Assembly (NCBI RefSeq): GCF_003755175.1
Contig: NZ_RKHX01000004.1
Span: forward strand, 310,001-374,000
Origin: Cellulomonas sp. PhB150
GTDB lineage: Bacteria > Actinomycetota > Actinomycetes > Actinomycetales > Cellulomonadaceae
Reading direction: 5' to 3'
Length of the DNA: 64,000 nucleotides
The translations under genes and the position numbers were made by a program. Position 1 is the stretch's first letter, and each line of letters starts with the position of its first letter. Positions 7,796-15,844 of this stretch are shown one piece after another. The notes beneath the pieces are model-generated. The model saw nothing but the letters and a program-made list of their open reading frames with translations. It was not told the origin of the DNA and searched no databases.

Positions 7796-9583
7796 ATGTC
7801 ACAGCAGAGCACCAGCACGGCCGCGCCCGAGGACCCGTCGGGCTTCCGTCCCCCTACGCACCGCGAGATCCTCACGATCCTCGGCGGCCTGATGATCGGC
7901 ATGTTCCTGGCCGCGCTCGACCAGACGATCGTCGCCACCTCGATCCGCACGATCGGGGACGACCTGCACGGCCTGTCCCTGCAGGCCTGGGTCACCACCG
8001 CGTACCTGCTGACGGCGACGATCTCGACGCCGCTGTACGGCAAGCTCTCCGACGTCTACGGCCGCAAGCCCTTCTACATGCTGGCGATCTCGCTGTTCGT
8101 CGTCGGCTCGCTGCTGTCGGGCACGGCCGACTCGATGTACCAGCTGGCGGTCTACCGCGGCCTGCAGGGCCTGGGCGCCGGTGGCCTGATGTCCCTCGCG
8201 ATCACGATCCTCGGCGACCTGGTCGCCCCCCGCGAGCGCGCCCGGTACCAGGCGTACTTCCTCGCCGTCTTCGGCACCTCGTCGGTGCTCGGACCGGTCG
8301 TCGGCGGGTTCTTCGCCGGCGCGGACACGATCCTCGGCATCGACGGCTGGCGCTGGGTGTTCCTCATCAACGTCCCGATCGGGATCATCGGGATCCTCGT
8401 CATCTGGCGGGTGCTGCACCTGCCGCCGCTCCAGCGCGTCGAGCACCGCATCGACTGGCAGGGCGCGGTCGCTCTCGTCGTCGCGCTCGTCCCGCTGCTC
8501 GTCGTCGCCGAGCAGGGCCGCTTCTGGGGCTGGGGCTCGGGCAAGGCGGCGTCGGCCTACGCGATCGGCGCCGTCGGGATCGTGCTGTTCCTGCTCGCCG
8601 AGCTGCGCGCGAAGGCCGACGCGATCCTGCCGCTCTACCTGTTCCGCAACCGCACGTTCTCGGTGGGCGCGGGGGCGAACACGGTCATCGGCCTGGGCAT
8701 GTTCGGAGGCCTCGCGACGCTCCCGCTCTACCTGCAGATCGTCAAGGGCCAGTCGCCCACCCAGGCAGGCCTGACGCTCATCCCGTTCACCGTCGGCATC
8801 ATGGCGGGCTCGATCATCGCCGGTCAGACCACCTCGCGGACCGGCCGGTACAAGATGTTCCCGGTGGCGGGCACGGTGCTCATGGTGCTCGGCGCGCTCA
8901 CGTTCTCCCGGGTCGACGCGGGCACCGCGCTGCCGTACATCTTCGGCGCGTCGGTGCTGTTCGGGCTCGGGCTCGGGTTCACGATGCAGCCGCTCGTGCT
9001 CGCCGTGCAGAACGCCGTGGCCGTGCGCGACATGGGCGTGGCGACCTCGTCGTCGCTGTTCTTCCGCCAGATGGGCGGGACGCTCGGCACCGCGATCTTC
9101 CTCTCGGTGCTGTTCTCCACCGTCGGGTCGAACATCGCGGGCGCCTTCGCGAAGGCCGGCAAGACCCCCGAGTTCCAGGCCGCCCTGCAGGACCCGGACG
9201 TGCTGAGGGACCCGGCCAACGCGCCCGTGCTGGACGCGCTCAAGGGGGCCAAGCTCTCCCTCGACGACTCCGCGTTCATCAACGCGCTCGACGAGCGCCT
9301 GGCCAGGCCGATCCTCGACGGCTTCGCCCAGTCGGTCGACCTCGTCATGATCCTCACCGCGATCGCCCTGGTCATCGGTGTGGTGCTCGCGATCCTGCTG
9401 CCGGAGCTGCCGCTGCGGAACGTCTCCGGGATCGAGGGCCGGATGGCCGACGACCGCGCCCGGGAGACGGCCGCCGCGCCGGCCGGGGTCACCGCCGTCG
9501 GAGCCACCACGACGCTGGTTGCCCAGGAATCACCCCACCCCGGCTCCGCGGACTCAGAGGCGCCTCCCAGGGAGCGCGGCTAG
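7796..9583 (+). CDS. MFS multidrug exporter, DHA2 (EmrB/QacA) family
   Basis: This 595-aa protein has the 14-helix layout of DHA2 drug:proton antiporters. The family signature in helix 1 (LDQTIVATSIRTIGDDL) and the cytoplasmic loop 2-3 motif A (GKLSDVYGRKPFY) are both present. A hydrophilic segment near residues 455-500 separates helices 13 and 14. AGAAGG lies 5 nt before the ATG. It is followed after 46 nt by a Rieske protein, so it may be cotranscribed, although a functional link is not obvious. Substrate unknown. Confidence 0.92.
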   Translation: MSQQSTSTAAPEDPSGFRPPTHREILTILGGLMIGMFLAALDQTIVATSIRTIGDDLHGLSLQAWVTTAYLLTATISTPLYGKLSDVYGRKPFYMLAISLFVVGSLLSGTADSMYQLAVYRGLQGLGAGGLMSLAITILGDLVAPRERARYQAYFLAVFGTSSVLGPVVGGFFAGADTILGIDGWRWVFLINVPIGIIGILVIWRVLHLPPLQRVEHRIDWQGAVALVVALVPLLVVAEQGRFWGWGSGKAASAYAIGAVGIVLFLLAELRAKADAILPLYLFRNRTFSVGAGANTVIGLGMFGGLATLPLYLQIVKGQSPTQAGLTLIPFTVGIMAGSIIAGQTTSRTGRYKMFPVAGTVLMVLGALTFSRVDAGTALPYIFGASVLFGLGLGFTMQPLVLAVQNAVAVRDMGVATSSSLFFRQMGGTLGTAIFLSVLFSTVGSNIAGAFAKAGKTPEFQAALQDPDVLRDPANAPVLDALKGAKLSLDDSAFINALDERLARPILDGFAQSVDLVMILTAIALVIGVVLAILLPELPLRNVSGIEGRMADDRARETAAAPAGVTAVGATTTLVAQESPHPGSADSEAPPRERG

Positions 9584-9629
9584 GTTCGTCAGACCAGCCC
9601 CCCCGCGACACCGACCCCCGGAGGCGACG

Positions 9630-10076
9630 ATGCACGAGCACAGCAGCACCTGTACCGGATGCATGGACCGACGCCAGATGCTCACGCGCGCAGGGGTCGT
9701 CACCGCGGCCGCCGCCGGCGTGGCCGTGCTCGCGGCGTGCGGCGGCGGGGGTTCGGAAACCCCGGCAGCCACCCCCGCCGCGGACGGCTCGCTCGCGAAG
9801 GTCGCCGACATCCCCGTCGGCGGCTCGCTCTCGGTGACGTCCGGCAGCGACAAGCTCCTGCTCGTCCAGGCCACGGCCGGTGCGGTCACGGCCTACTCGG
9901 CCATCTGCCCCCACCAGGGCTGCACCGTCACGCCCGGCAAGGGCGAGCTGGACTGCCCGTGCCACGGCTCGCGCTTCGACCTCACGGGCGCGGTGCTCGC
10001 GGGCCCCGCGACCGAGGGGCTCTCGCCCTTCGACGTGCACGTGCAGGGCGACGCCGTCTTCGCCGGGAAGGCCTGA
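9630..10076 (+). CDS. Tat-exported Rieske (2Fe-2S) lipoprotein
   Basis: This 148-aa protein has a twin-arginine motif (DRRQMLTRAG) and a lipobox (LAAC), so it should be folded with its cluster, exported by Tat and lipid-anchored. The cluster ligands are Cys93 and His95 in CPHQGC and Cys109 and His112 in CPCHGS; Cys98 and Cys111 fit the stabilising disulfide of bc1-type Rieske proteins. The start at 9630 has GGAGG upstream and gives a long n-region, MHEHSSTCTGCM, with its own CxxC before the RR. The next gene begins 4 nt after the stop. It probably passes electrons in the envelope; the partner is unknown. Confidence 0.9.
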   Translation: MHEHSSTCTGCMDRRQMLTRAGVVTAAAAGVAVLAACGGGGSETPAATPAADGSLAKVADIPVGGSLSVTSGSDKLLLVQATAGAVTAYSAICPHQGCTVTPGKGELDCPCHGSRFDLTGAVLAGPATEGLSPFDVHVQGDAVFAGKA

Positions 10077-10080
10077 GGCG

Positions 10081-10479
10081 ATGGCCTGGCTCCGCGGCCC
10101 CGCCGCCGGTTCCGCGCTGCTGCGCGGGCTGATCTCGGCCTGCGTCCTGCTCTCGGCCGTCATCCACCTCGACCTGTGGGCCGACGGGATGAAGAGCACC
10201 CGGGTCGGGAACGCGTTCATGGTCAACGCGGTGGCCGGCCTCGCGATCGGCCTGCTCGTCCTGGTCTGGCGGCACTGGATCCCGCTGTTCCTGGCCGCGG
10301 GCTTCGGCGCGTCGACGCTGGGCGCGTTCCTGCTGTCCACTACCTCGTCGGGCTTCATGGGCGTGCACGAGGAGTGGCAGGGGTTCGACATCTGGGCGTG
10401 CGCGATCGTCGAGGCGGCCGCGATCGTGCTGGCCGTCGCGGCGTTCCTGGTCGAGCGGCGGCAGCCCGCCACCACGTAG
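10081..10479 (+). CDS. Small four-helix membrane protein downstream of the Rieske protein
   Basis: This 132-aa protein has four hydrophobic segments and no family I can name. A conserved-looking His/Asp pair (VIHLDLW) sits in helix 1 and an acidic loop (GVHEEWQGFD) lies between helices 3 and 4. It starts 4 nt after the Rieske stop, so the two are almost certainly cotranscribed. A role as membrane partner of the Rieske lipoprotein is inferred from position only. It converges with the E2 gene, leaving 6 nt between stops. Confidence 0.8.
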   Translation: MAWLRGPAAGSALLRGLISACVLLSAVIHLDLWADGMKSTRVGNAFMVNAVAGLAIGLLVLVWRHWIPLFLAAGFGASTLGAFLLSTTSSGFMGVHEEWQGFDIWACAIVEAAAIVLAVAAFLVERRQPATT

Positions 10480-10485
10480 CGCGGA

Positions 10486-11925
10486 TCAGCCCCAGACGAG
10501 GCCGTGCGCAGGCTCGGCCAGCACCCGCGCCACGTCCGCGAGCACCCGCGCGCCGAGCTCGCCGTCCACCAGCCGGTGGTCGAAGCTCAGGGCCAGCTGC
10601 GTGACGTGGCGGACCTTGATCTTGCCCTTGTGCACCCAGGGCTGCTCGCGGATCGCGCCGAACGCGAGGATCGCGGCCTCGCCGGGGTTGAGGATCGGCG
10701 TGCCGGTGTCGATGCCGAACACGCCCACGTTCGTGATCGTGATGGTCCCGTCGGACATGTCCGACGGCGTGGTGCGGCCGGCCCGCGCGGTGGCGGTGAG
10801 CTGGGCGATGTCGTCGGCGAGCTCGCGCAGCGTCAGGCGGTGCGCGTCCTTGATGTTCGGCACGACGAGGCCCCGCGGGGTCGCGGCCGCGATGCCGAGG
10901 TTGATGTAGTGCTTGTAGACGATCTCCTGGTTGACCTCGTCCCAGGACGCGTTGATCTCCGGGTGCCGGCGGATCGCGAGCATGAGCGCCTTGGCCGCGA
11001 TGAGCAGCGGCGTGACGCGGACGTCGGCGAACTCACGGTCGGCGCGCAGGCGCTCGACGAGCTTCATCGTGCGGGTGACGTCGATCGTGTGGAACACGGT
11101 GACGTGCGGCGCGCTGAACGCGCTCGCCACCATCGCCTCGGCGGTCCGCTTGCGCACCGACTTCACCGGCACGCGCGTCTGGCGACCGTCGGAGGACACC
11201 GTCCCCGACGCGAGCCACGGCTGCTCGTCGCCCGCGTACGTCGCGAGCGTGCGGGCCTCGGCCTGCGCGCTCATCGCCAGCACGTCCTCGCGCGTGACGA
11301 TCCCGCCGGGACCCGTGGGCGTGACCGAGTCGAGGGACACCCCGAGCTCGCGGGCGAGCTTGCGCACGGGCGGCTTCGCGAGCGCGTGGGGGCTGCGGGC
11401 CACGGGGGCCGCACCCTCGGGACCTCGCGGCCGACGAGCCGACGCGCCCTCGGCCAGGCCGTAGCCGACGAGCACGGGCTCGGGCTTCGCGGCGGGCTGA
11501 GGGTCGGGCTGAGGGTCGGGCTCCGGGGCCGGCGCGGGCGCCGGCGTGCTCGCCTCGCGCGCAGCCTCCATCTCGTCGGCCCCGCCGGGCTCGACCCCGC
11601 GGTGCCGCTCGGCCCCGCCGAGGTGCCGCACCGAACCCGTGGCGACGGGCGGCTCGGCGGCGGGCGCGGCAGCGCCGTCCGGGTCGGTGTCGATCTCGAT
11701 GATCGGCGTCCCGACGTCCACGGTCGTGCCGGGCGCGACGAGCAGCTGCGTGACGACGCCGGCCCACGGGCTGGGCAGGTCGACGAGCGACTTCGCGGTC
11801 TCGATCTCGACGATCGTCTGGTTGACCTCGACCCGGTCCCCCACGGCCACCTGCCAGGCGACGATCTCGGCCTCGGTCAGCCCCTCACCCGCGTCGGGCA
11901 GCGGGAACTGCTGGAAGGTAGGCAC
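10486..11925 (-). CDS. Dihydrolipoamide acyltransferase, E2 of a 2-oxoacid dehydrogenase complex
   Basis: This 479-aa E2 transfers acyl groups from E1 through lipoamide to CoA. It has one N-terminal lipoyl domain with the lipoylated Lys45 (ETAKS). A Pro/Ala/Gln-rich swinging linker follows (PAPAPEPDPQPDPQP), then a peripheral subunit-binding domain (RKLARELGVSLDSVTPTG). The C-terminal catalytic domain ends with SFDHRLVDG (His450, Asp454). The GTG start at 11925 is preceded by AAGGAG at 7 nt. The gene follows E1beta by 19 nt. Sequence alone does not settle pyruvate against branched-chain 2-oxoacids. No E3 gene is present here. Confidence 0.9.
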   Translation of the reverse strand: MPTFQQFPLPDAGEGLTEAEIVAWQVAVGDRVEVNQTIVEIETAKSLVDLPSPWAGVVTQLLVAPGTTVDVGTPIIEIDTDPDGAAAPAAEPPVATGSVRHLGGAERHRGVEPGGADEMEAAREASTPAPAPAPEPDPQPDPQPAAKPEPVLVGYGLAEGASARRPRGPEGAAPVARSPHALAKPPVRKLARELGVSLDSVTPTGPGGIVTREDVLAMSAQAEARTLATYAGDEQPWLASGTVSSDGRQTRVPVKSVRKRTAEAMVASAFSAPHVTVFHTIDVTRTMKLVERLRADREFADVRVTPLLIAAKALMLAIRRHPEINASWDEVNQEIVYKHYINLGIAAATPRGLVVPNIKDAHRLTLRELADDIAQLTATARAGRTTPSDMSDGTITITNVGVFGIDTGTPILNPGEAAILAFGAIREQPWVHKGKIKVRHVTQLALSFDHRLVDGELGARVLADVARVLAEPAHGLVWG

Positions 11926-11944
11926 AGTCGAGCTCCTTGAAGGG

Positions 11945-12964
11945 TCAGAAGGCGAGCGAGCGGTCCACCGCGTCGAGCACGCGGTCCAGGCTCGGCAGGT
12001 AGTCGTGCTCGATCTTGGCCACCGGGTAGGGCGTGTGGAAGGCCCCGACCCGCAGCACGGGCGCCTGGAGGTGGAAGAAGCACTCCTCGGTGACGCGGGC
12101 CGCGACCTCGGCACCGGTCCCGTAGAGCACGGGTGCCTCGTGCACGACGACGCAGCGGCCGGTCTTGCGCACGGACTCGGCCACGGTCGCGGTGTCGAGC
12201 GGCGAGAGCGCGCGCAGGTCGACGACCTCGATGCTCGTGCCCTCGGCCGCGGCGGTGTCCGCGGCCTTGAGCGCCGTCTGCACGGTCGGGCCGTAGGCGA
12301 CGAGCGTGATGTCGGTGCCCTGGCGGACCACGCGCGCGCCGTCCAGGCCGTTGGTCGCGGGCGCGTCGAGGTCGACGTCGCCCTTCTCCCAGTAGCGACC
12401 CTTGGGCTCGAAGAACAGCACGGGGTCCGGGGACCGCACGGCCTCCTGGATCATCGCGTAGGCCTGCGCGGGGCTCGACGGCGTGACGACCCGCAGGCCG
12501 GCCGTGTGGGCGAACAGCGCCTCGGGCGACTCGCTGTGGTGCTCGACCGCGCCGATGCCGCCGCCGTAGGGCACGCGGATCACGACGGGCAGCGTGAGCC
12601 GGCCGCGTGAGCGGTAGTGCATCTTGGCCAGCTGCGTCGTGATCTGGTCGAACGCCGGGAAGATGAAGCCGTCGAACTGGATCTCGCACACCGACCGGTA
12701 GCCGCGCATGGCCAGCCCGATCGCGGTGCCGATGATGCCGGACTCGGCGAGCGGGGTGTCGACCACGCGCTTCGCGCCGAACTCGGCCTGCAGCCCGTCG
12801 GTGACGCGGAAGACGCCGCCGAGCTTGCCGATGTCCTCGCCCATGAGCAGCACGTTCGGGTCGTCGGCCAGCGCGCGCCGCAGGCCGAGGGTGATCGCCT
12901 TGGCGAAGGTCAGGCGCTGCGTTCCGGTGAGCGCGTCGGCGGCCGGGACGGTTGTCGTGGTCAT
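11945..12964 (-). CDS. 2-oxoacid dehydrogenase E1 component, beta subunit
   Basis: This 339-aa subunit pairs with E1alpha in the thiamine-diphosphate decarboxylase. Typical features are GEDIGKLGGVFRVT near residue 42, the RVPYGGGIGAVEHHSES segment containing the active-site His, and the C-terminal transketolase domain (VVDLRALSPLD). Its ATG overlaps the E1alpha stop by 4 nt (ATGA, 12961-12964), which implies coupled translation and equal stoichiometry. It belongs to the pyruvate/branched-chain heterotetrameric E1 class. Confidence 0.92.
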   Translation of the reverse strand: MTTTTVPAADALTGTQRLTFAKAITLGLRRALADDPNVLLMGEDIGKLGGVFRVTDGLQAEFGAKRVVDTPLAESGIIGTAIGLAMRGYRSVCEIQFDGFIFPAFDQITTQLAKMHYRSRGRLTLPVVIRVPYGGGIGAVEHHSESPEALFAHTAGLRVVTPSSPAQAYAMIQEAVRSPDPVLFFEPKGRYWEKGDVDLDAPATNGLDGARVVRQGTDITLVAYGPTVQTALKAADTAAAEGTSIEVVDLRALSPLDTATVAESVRKTGRCVVVHEAPVLYGTGAEVAARVTEECFFHLQAPVLRVGAFHTPYPVAKIEHDYLPSLDRVLDAVDRSLAF

Positions 12965-14163
12965 CGGGCGCTCCCCTCGCCGTGCTGCGCGTCGAGGAAC
13001 GAGGCCTCGTACCGCTCGAACCAGGCGCGCTCGCTCTCGACGACCGCGTGGGGCGTCGCGTAGACGTGCTCGAACATCGAGGCGGGCGACGGGCGACCCA
13101 TCGCCCGGACCGTGGTGCGGATGCGCTCGCCGAGCGCGTCCGCCTCGGCGTCGAGCTGGTCGAGGAACGAGGTCGGCAGCTGGCCCAGCTGCTCGAGGTA
13201 GGTGCGGAGCCGGTCGATCGGGTCGCGACGACGCCAGTGCTCCTCCTGCTCCGACGAGCGGTACCGGCTCGGGTCGTCGGACGTGGTGTGCGCGCCCATC
13301 CGGTACGTGAACGCCTCGATGAACGTGGGCCCGCCGCCGGACCGCGCGCGCTGCAGGGCCTCCTGCGTCACCGCGTAGCTGGCCAGCACGTCGTTGCCGT
13401 CGACCCGGACCGCGGGGATGCCGAACCCGGGCGCCCGGTTCGCGAGCGGCACCGTCGACTGGTTCGTCGTCGGCTCGGAGATGGCCCACTGGTTGTTCTG
13501 GCAGAAGAACACGACCGGGGCCTCGTTGACGGCGGCGAACACGAGCGCCTCGCTCACGTCGCCCTGCGAGGTCGCCCCGTCGCCGAAGTAGGCGACGACC
13601 GCGGTGTCCCGCGTCGGGTCGCCCGTGCCGACGTCGCCGTCGCGCTGGACGCCCATCGCGTAGCCGGTGGCGTGCAGCGTGTGCGAGCCGATGACCAGCG
13701 TGTACAGGTGGAAGCCGTGCGCCACGGGGTCCCAGCCGCCGTGGTCGACGCCGCGGAACAGGCGCAGGACGTCCGTGAGGTCGACGCCGCGCGTGTGCGC
13801 CACGCCGTGCTCGCGGTAGCTCGGGAAGACGTGGTCCTGCGGGGCCAGGGCGTGCCCCGAGCCGATCTGCGCGGCCTCCTGGCCGAGGGCCTGGGCGAAC
13901 AGCGCGAGCTCGCCCTGGCGCTGCAGCGCGGTCGCCTCGGTGTCGAACCGGCGCACGAGCACCATGTCGCGGTACATCGCGCGCAGGTCGTCCGCGTCGA
14001 GGTGGGCGACGAGGGCGTCGTACGTCGGGTTCGCGACGCGACGGCCCTCGTGGTCGAGCAGCTGCACGAGCCCGTCCGTGGTCAGGGGGCCCGTCGCTGA
14101 GGCGTCCGACCCGGGGGTGGGGGTCGTGGGCGTCTGGCTCTCGGGGAGGGAGGTCGAGCTCAC
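12961..14163 (-). CDS. pdhA: 2-oxoacid dehydrogenase E1 component, alpha subunit (pyruvate or branched-chain)
   Basis: This 400-aa subunit carries the thiamine-diphosphate site: GDGATSQGD followed about 25 residues later by NNQWAIS. The segment MVLVRRFDTEATALQRQGEL is typical of actinobacterial PdhA/BkdA proteins. I place the start at the GTG at 14163 because AAGGAG lies exactly 7 nt before it; an upstream ATG at 14202 has no ribosome site and would add an arginine-rich tail. It heads the E1alpha-E1beta-E2 operon, behind two operator palindromes at 14230-14260. The pdhA/bkdA choice is not certain. Confidence 0.9.
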   Translation of the reverse strand: MSSTSLPESQTPTTPTPGSDASATGPLTTDGLVQLLDHEGRRVANPTYDALVAHLDADDLRAMYRDMVLVRRFDTEATALQRQGELALFAQALGQEAAQIGSGHALAPQDHVFPSYREHGVAHTRGVDLTDVLRLFRGVDHGGWDPVAHGFHLYTLVIGSHTLHATGYAMGVQRDGDVGTGDPTRDTAVVAYFGDGATSQGDVSEALVFAAVNEAPVVFFCQNNQWAISEPTTNQSTVPLANRAPGFGIPAVRVDGNDVLASYAVTQEALQRARSGGGPTFIEAFTYRMGAHTTSDDPSRYRSSEQEEHWRRRDPIDRLRTYLEQLGQLPTSFLDQLDAEADALGERIRTTVRAMGRPSPASMFEHVYATPHAVVESERAWFERYEASFLDAQHGEGSAR

Positions 14164-14229
14164 GCGGTAGCTCCTTCGCGTGCCGCGGCCCGGAGGCCGC
14201 ACCGGTCAGTCCGAGTGGGTTGTCCCGAA

Positions 14230-14260
14230 CCTACGTCACCGTAGCCTACGCAACCGTAGG
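14230..14260. promoter_or_regulatory. Two abutting operators upstream of the E1-E2 operon
   Basis: CCTACG-TCAC-CGTAGC (14230-14245) and CCTACG-CAAC-CGTAGG (14245-14260) share one base and form a tandem pair. The second is a perfect palindrome with a 4-nt spacer. They lie 67-97 bp upstream of the E1alpha GTG. The CCTACG-N4-CGTAGG form suits a TetR-family dimer. No TetR gene is in the window. Confidence 0.65.
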
Positions 14261-14321
14261 TTGCGCCAGAAGCCCTCCGACAACGCGGCGACGCGCGCCT
14301 TGTGGACTCCCGACAGACCCG

Positions 14322-15401
14322 TCATCGCGTGTGCTGGGCCGCCGCGATCTCGAGGAACAGGTCGACCGCCTCGGGCTCGCCGACGCTGACCCGCACGCCG
14401 TCGCCGGCGAAGGGCCGGACGACGACCCCCGCGCGGGCAGACCGCTCCGCGAAGGCGCTCGAGGCCTCGCCGAGCGGCAGCCAGACGAAGTTGGCCTGGC
14501 TGTCCGGCACGTCCCACCCCTGGGCACGCAGGCCCTCGAGCAGCCGGGTGCGCTGACCGACGATGCGGTCGACGCGCGCGAGCAGCTCCCCCGACGCGCG
14601 CAGCGACGCGAGCGCGGCCAGCTGGCCCGCGTGGGACACCCCGAACGGCGTCGAGGCCGCGCGGATCCCGGCGGCCAGGCGCGGGCGGGCGACCGCGAAG
14701 CCGACCCGCAGGCCGGCCAGGCCGTACGCCTTGGAGAACGTCCGCAGCACGACGACGTTCGGGTGGTCGGCGAAGACGGCCAGGGCGTCGGGCGCGTCGG
14801 GGTCGCGGACGAACTCCACGTAGGCCTCGTCGAGCACGACGAGGACGTCGGAGGGGACCGCCGCGAGGAACGTGGCCAGCTCGTCGGCGTGCACCGCCGG
14901 GCCGGTCGGGTTGTTGGGGGTGCACACGAGCACGACGCGCGTCCGCGGGGTGACGGCGGCGGCCATCGCCTCGAGGTCGAGACACCCACCCGGGGCGAGC
15001 GGGACGCGCACGCCGGTCGCGCCCGCCAGGGAGATGGCGATCGGGTAGGCCTCGAAGGACCGCCACGGGACGACCACCTCGTCGCCGGACTCGCAGACCG
15101 CCGACAGAACGTGCCCCAGCACCGCGACCGAGCCGCAGCCGGTCACGATCGTCTCGGGCGCGACCCCGAGCGACGAGGCGATCGCCTCGGACAGCTCGGT
15201 CGCGTACATGTCCGGGTACCGGTTGACGTCGGCCGCGGCGTCGATGATCGCGGCGACGACCGACGGCAGCGGCGGGTACGGGTTCTCGTTGGAGGAGAGC
15301 TTGAACGCCGCGGCACCGACCGGGGCGCGGCCGCCCGGCACGTACGGCGGGAGGTCGGAGAGGGCCTGGCGCAAGGGGACGCGGGTCACGGGTGCCAGCA
15401 T
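14322..15401 (-). CDS. hisC: Histidinol-phosphate / aromatic aminotransferase (class I/II, PLP)
   Basis: This 359-aa PLP enzyme matches HisC length. The PLP-binding lysine is Lys224 in FSKAYGLAGLRVGFAV, and CTPNNPTGP and LDEAYVEF are the expected cofactor contacts. HisC transfers an amino group to imidazole-acetol phosphate in histidine synthesis, but actinobacterial paralogues such as Mycobacterium HisC2 act on aromatic 2-oxoacids. No other his gene is nearby, so the paralogue role is at least as likely. It lies upstream of, and in the same direction as, the E1-E2 operon, and diverges from the holin-like gene with 59 nt between starts. Confidence 0.85.
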   Translation of the reverse strand: MLAPVTRVPLRQALSDLPPYVPGGRAPVGAAAFKLSSNENPYPPLPSVVAAIIDAAADVNRYPDMYATELSEAIASSLGVAPETIVTGCGSVAVLGHVLSAVCESGDEVVVPWRSFEAYPIAISLAGATGVRVPLAPGGCLDLEAMAAAVTPRTRVVLVCTPNNPTGPAVHADELATFLAAVPSDVLVVLDEAYVEFVRDPDAPDALAVFADHPNVVVLRTFSKAYGLAGLRVGFAVARPRLAAGIRAASTPFGVSHAGQLAALASLRASGELLARVDRIVGQRTRLLEGLRAQGWDVPDSQANFVWLPLGEASSAFAERSARAGVVVRPFAGDGVRVSVGEPEAVDLFLEIAAAQHTR

Positions 15402-15460
15402 GCCACCCCGTCGCGGCCGGGAACCGGGCCGAAGGCCTCCCCAGATGGCAGGATCGCGGG

Positions 15461-15844
15461 ATGGCCTTCCTGCTCCGCGTCCTCATCAACGGCGTCGCCA
15501 TCTGGCTCGCGACGATCCTGCTGTCCGGCCTCGACATCGTCGGCTACGACACCACGTGGCAGCACGTCGGCATCATCGTGCTGATCGCGCTCGTGTTCGG
15601 CCTGGTCAACGCGATCGTCAAGCCGATCGTGGCGATCTTGTCGATCCCGCTGTACATCCTCACGCTCGGGCTGTTCACGCTCGTGGTCAACGCCCTCATG
15701 CTCATGCTCACCGCGTGGATCACCGAGTTCACGACCTGGGGCCTGCGCGTGGACGACTTCTGGTGGGCGGTGCTCGGCGGCCTGATCATCTCGATCGTCA
15801 GCTTCGCGCTCTCGGTCCTCATCCCGGAGAGCCGCCGGGACTGA
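15461..15844 (+). CDS. Phage-holin-family (superfamily IV-type) membrane protein
   Basis: This 127-aa protein has four hydrophobic helices and the family pattern NAIVKPIVAILSIPLYILTLGLF. It belongs to the widespread actinobacterial 4-TMS holin-like proteins, which are chromosomal and not evidence of a prophage. Biological role is unknown. Its last 26 nt overlap the convergent alpha/beta hydrolase gene. Confidence 0.88.
   Translation: MAFLLRVLINGVAIWLATILLSGLDIVGYDTTWQHVGIIVLIALVFGLVNAIVKPIVAILSIPLYILTLGLFTLVVNALMLMLTAWITEFTTWGLRVDDFWWAVLGGLIISIVSFALSVLIPESRRD

Noticed and set aside
15461..15844. Prophage remnant, suggested by the holin-family protein
   Set aside because: This four-helix family is chromosomal in most actinobacteria and no other phage gene is nearby.
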